Below are positions 24,762 to 27,376 of a stretch of DNA of 27,376 bases, piece by piece. The DNA is from CAYXZR01 sp964470025. Its GTDB lineage: Bacteria > Patescibacteriota > Patescibacteriia > Buchananbacterales > UBA6539. The notes below the pieces were generated by a model. That model worked only from the letters and a program-made list of their open reading frames with translations, ran no database searches and was not told the DNA's origin. Both the position numbers and the translations under genes were made by a program. Positions within the stretch are counted from its first letter, which is position 1; each line of letters opens with the position of its first letter. Where the stretch lies: the NCBI GenBank assembly GCA_964470025.1, contig CAYXZR010000009.1, forward strand, positions 1-27,376. The letters are read 5' to 3'.

Positions 24762-25661
24762 ATGTACAATCAAATTGATAGCAACAAAAGAAAAACCACT
24801 CTTTTAATTGCACTATTTATTGCAGTTGTAGTTGCTATTGGCTGGGTATTTTCAGAATTTACCCAATTTGGACCAGGAAGTGTTGTTATTGCCGCCTTCA
24901 TTTCAATAGCCATGGCACTAACCGGATATTACAAAGGTGATAAAGTAGCACTCGCCAGCTCAGGAGCAAAAGGACCAATCGACAAGTCATCAAACGCCTA
25001 TGTATACAGAATGGTTGAAAACCTAGCGATTACCGCGGGACTACCAATGCCGAAGGTATATATTATTGAAGATGGCGCGATTAACGCCTTTGCAACCGGC
25101 CGTGACCCACAGCATGCATCTATTGCAATTACTCAAGGAGCGATTCAACAGTTAGAAAATGAAGAGCTTGAAGGGGTAATCGCCCATGAACTTGCTCATA
25201 TAAAAAATTATGACATACGACTCATGACAGTCGTCATTGTCTTGGTTGGGCTTATTGCGCTACTCTCTGACTGGTTTATTAGAATGCAATGGTTTGGTGG
25301 CGGTAGAAAAGAAAATAATCGTGAAGGCGGACAAGCACAAGCGATTTTAATGATTGCTGGCTTAATTCTCATCGTGCTCTCACCTATCATTGCTCAGCTG
25401 ATCCAGTTAGCAGTATCTAGAAAGCGAGAATTCCTAGCAGATGCCTCAGGCGCTTTACTCACCCGTTACCCAGAAGGACTCGCCAAAGCATTAGAAAAGA
25501 TTTCCCACCAAGGCGCTCAAATGAAAAGAGCAAATAATGCAACCGCGCACATGTATATTTCAAGTCCTTTTGGCAGAGGAAAGCATCTTATGTCAAAACT
25601 GTTTGCCACTCACCCGCCAGTTGAGGAAAGAATAAAAAGCCTACGAGGCATGACAATATAA
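24762..25661 (+). CDS. htpX: HtpX-type membrane zinc metalloprotease
   Basis: This M48-family protease degrades damaged membrane proteins. At 299 residues it has family length. Two membrane helices lie near the N-terminus (about 12-30 and 40-56). The zinc site is HELAH (H142, E143, H146), with the third ligand at E223 in SRKREFLADA. Two more hydrophobic segments lie at about 153-170 and 193-217. A conserved THPPVEERIKSL motif closes the protein. It is co-transcribed with lemA and clpC, 3 bases before the latter. Confidence 0.95.
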   Translation: MYNQIDSNKRKTTLLIALFIAVVVAIGWVFSEFTQFGPGSVVIAAFISIAMALTGYYKGDKVALASSGAKGPIDKSSNAYVYRMVENLAITAGLPMPKVYIIEDGAINAFATGRDPQHASIAITQGAIQQLENEELEGVIAHELAHIKNYDIRLMTVVIVLVGLIALLSDWFIRMQWFGGGRKENNREGGQAQAILMIAGLILIVLSPIIAQLIQLAVSRKREFLADASGALLTRYPEGLAKALEKISHQGAQMKRANNATAHMYISSPFGRGKHLMSKLFATHPPVEERIKSLRGMTI

Positions 25662-25664
25662 AAC

Positions 25665-27218
25665 ATGGACCCACAAGCAGCAATTTTTGATAAATTTTCT
25701 CTACATGCACGCCAAAGCATTAAAAATGCTTTCTCTTTTGCCGCACAAGCAGGTCATCGGCACGTAAGCCCGGGTCACCTCATGCTAGGCGTAGTCTTAC
25801 AAAAAGGTTCAGTTGGTCATGAAATAATCAGTAAGGCAAAGGTTGAAAATTTGAAGCTCAAACACTTTCTTTGCAAAAAATATAAACGAACACCAAAAAT
25901 TCAAGAACTTATTATCGACAAGCAGGCTCAGAGTACACTAGCAAAAGCCGTAACACATGCCAGCATCAATAATCACTTGTACGTAGGCACCGAACACATA
26001 CTGAGTGGCATTTTTGATATAGAAGATGAAATTCTTTCAGAATTTTTAACGCTATATGGTATTGATATAAAAAATATCAAACTGCACATTGAAACTGCAT
26101 TAAACGGTGTAAGTAAGTTCAAAGACTTAACTAGCAACATAGAGCACTCACCAACATATCAAACGACTGATGATGGAATGGGTAAAAGTCAAAATACTCA
26201 AGAACTTGCATTAGAAAATTTTTCGATACATCTAACAGACCCAACAATTCAAAAAACTATAGACCCTGTAATAGGTCGAGACAAAGAAATTGAAAGATTA
26301 ATTCAAATAATTTCAAGACGACAAAAAAACAACCCCATCTTACTTGGTGAGCCTGGAGTCGGAAAAACTGCCATTGCAGAAGGGCTAGCAAAAAAAATAA
26401 CACAAGGCCAAGTACCTTCATACTTACTCAATAAAAAAATATACAGCCTTGACTTAACCGCATTACTTGCCGGCACAAATTTTCGTGGAGAATTCGAGCA
26501 ACGATTAAAACATATTATTGATGAAGTTAAGCAGGATAAAAATATCATATTGTTTATCGACGAAATACATACTGTAGTCGGCGCTGGAGCAGCTGCAGGT
26601 GCAATGGATGCAGCAAATATTTTAAAGCCTGCACTCGCCCGTGGTGACATAAGATGTATTGGGGCAACCACTCTGGAAGATTACAAAAAAAATATTGAAC
26701 CAGACACCGCACTTGAACGAAGATTTCAATCAATTTTAGTCGAACAACCAACAGTAACTCAGACAATCAAAATCCTCAACGGCATTAAAACTCAGTATGA
26801 AGAGTTTCATAATATAAAAATCCATCCTCAAGCAATCACTGCCGCTGCTGAACTAAGTGAGCGATACATCCCTGAAAGATTTTTACCTGACAAAGCGATC
26901 GATATTATCGATGAAGCGTCTGCACGAGCAAAAATTATCTATGCTCGTACTCAAAAAAAATCCCCAATCACCAAGCTTGAAAAAAAGCACTCTACAATAA
27001 CCCAGAAAAAAATTGATAAAATTATAAATAATCATCTAATCCAAGCAGCAATATATAAAAAAACAGCGAAAGTAGAAAAAAAAAAGCAGCAGCAAATGCG
27101 AATGCAGAAAACGCATAAAAACCTGCAAATGCAGAGAATTCAGAACAGAAAAGCAGAAAAAGCACCGGCAAATGCAGGAAAAAGCAGCAGAAAAATGTAT
27201 AAAAAAAGGCAGCAGTAA
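25665..27218 (+). CDS. clpC: ClpC-type AAA+ unfoldase, 3' part missing or corrupted
   Basis: ClpC feeds substrates to the ClpP protease. Residues 1-145 are the double Clp N-domain (FSLHARQSIKNAFSFAAQAG, GTEHILSGIF). The first ATPase domain runs from about 199 to 435, with Walker A GEPGVGKTA (228-236), Walker B ILFIDE (295-300), sensor GATT and arginine finger LERRF (350-354). The start of the middle coiled region follows. The second ATPase domain is absent: the frame closes at residue 517, against about 800 or more in the family. From about 27060 the translation becomes meaningless Lys/Gln-rich text, so the stop at 27216 is probably an artefact of bad sequence at the scaffold end. The ATG lies 3 bases after htpX. 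Confidence 0.88.
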   Translation: MDPQAAIFDKFSLHARQSIKNAFSFAAQAGHRHVSPGHLMLGVVLQKGSVGHEIISKAKVENLKLKHFLCKKYKRTPKIQELIIDKQAQSTLAKAVTHASINNHLYVGTEHILSGIFDIEDEILSEFLTLYGIDIKNIKLHIETALNGVSKFKDLTSNIEHSPTYQTTDDGMGKSQNTQELALENFSIHLTDPTIQKTIDPVIGRDKEIERLIQIISRRQKNNPILLGEPGVGKTAIAEGLAKKITQGQVPSYLLNKKIYSLDLTALLAGTNFRGEFEQRLKHIIDEVKQDKNIILFIDEIHTVVGAGAAAGAMDAANILKPALARGDIRCIGATTLEDYKKNIEPDTALERRFQSILVEQPTVTQTIKILNGIKTQYEEFHNIKIHPQAITAAAELSERYIPERFLPDKAIDIIDEASARAKIIYARTQKKSPITKLEKKHSTITQKKIDKIINNHLIQAAIYKKTAKVEKKKQQQMRMQKTHKNLQMQRIQNRKAEKAPANAGKSSRKMYKKRQQ

Positions 27219-27376
27219 ATGCAAAAGCAAGGCGAAGGCTGAACAAAAGCGAACGAAAAAAAATTACATGAAGCCATAGCAAAGCGCAAAAACTTCACCA
27301 AAAAAGAGGAAAAGAAAAATAAAAAGGAGAGGAGAGGAAGGAGAGAAGGATGAGAGAAGGAAAGGATGGTGATGAA
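27060..27376. other. Degraded purine-rich scaffold end
   Basis: Composition shifts sharply to A and G. The last 76 bases (27301-27376) contain no C and only five T. The words GCAAATGC or GTAAATGC recur at 27092, 27125, 27168 and 27215 with irregular spacing. No frame continues the expected ClpC sequence. I see no gene in 27219-27376. Confidence 0.75.

Noticed and set aside
4687..25661. UGA reassigned to glycine or tryptophan
   Set aside because: No gene needs an in-frame TGA to stay open; only the absence of TGA stops is seen, which is not proof of recoding.

Overview
The window looks like one end of a scaffold from a member of the Candidate Phyla Radiation (Patescibacteria). The evidence is a compact AT-rich layout, a complete one-locus type IV pilus system, and large exported proteins built from modules common in that group (GW-rich modules, the CHPSGNGGY...HLGH motif, CGDG cysteine-rich repeats, tail-fibre-like VGIGT repeats). 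The exact lineage cannot be read from the sequence. Two assembly marks are visible: ten N inside pilM (17750-17759) and a degraded purine-rich right end (about 27060-27376).

Almost everything from 1 to 23947 is on the minus strand, so transcription runs from right to left. It opens with two exported proteins, a 1144-aa tail-fibre-like protein (20513-23947) and a 636-aa cysteine-rich GW-module protein (18579-20489). These are packed against pilM, pilN, pilO, a small PilP-position membrane protein, the assembly ATPase pilB, a single-domain response regulator, a PilT-like ATPase with altered catalytic motifs, and the platform protein pilC. The major pilin gene pilA has its own strong promoter, Shine-Dalgarno and terminator. 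A new promoter lies directly behind that terminator and drives the prepilin peptidase pilD, probably as a leaderless message. Four minor pilins in the H-I-J-K order (FimT-, PilV-, PilW- and PilX-like) and the DNA ligase gene ligA follow. A further promoter then drives a very large exported protein (at least 1517 aa) whose C-terminus lies beyond base 1. It carries four tandem 199-aa repeats and a dockerin-like EF-hand pair nested in an SdrD-B-like domain.

On the plus strand, a divergent promoter drives lemA, htpX and clpC, a membrane and protein quality-control operon. The clpC reading frame decays near the scaffold end and lacks its second ATPase domain.

Together the minus-strand genes supply a pilus motor (PilB, PilC, PilM, PilN, PilO), a fibre (PilA), a tip complex (minor pilins), processing (PilD) and several candidate surface adhesins. 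That fits an episymbiotic cell that must attach to a host, but the adhesin role is inference. The least ordinary observations are the four equal-length repeats with recent sequence homogenisation, dockerin-like modules in two exported proteins, a LigA without its zinc-finger cysteines, a PilT-like protein without the Walker B glutamate, a PilN with two PilM-binding-like motifs, a leaderless pilD promoter abutting the pilA terminator, and no TGA stop among 19 intact genes.
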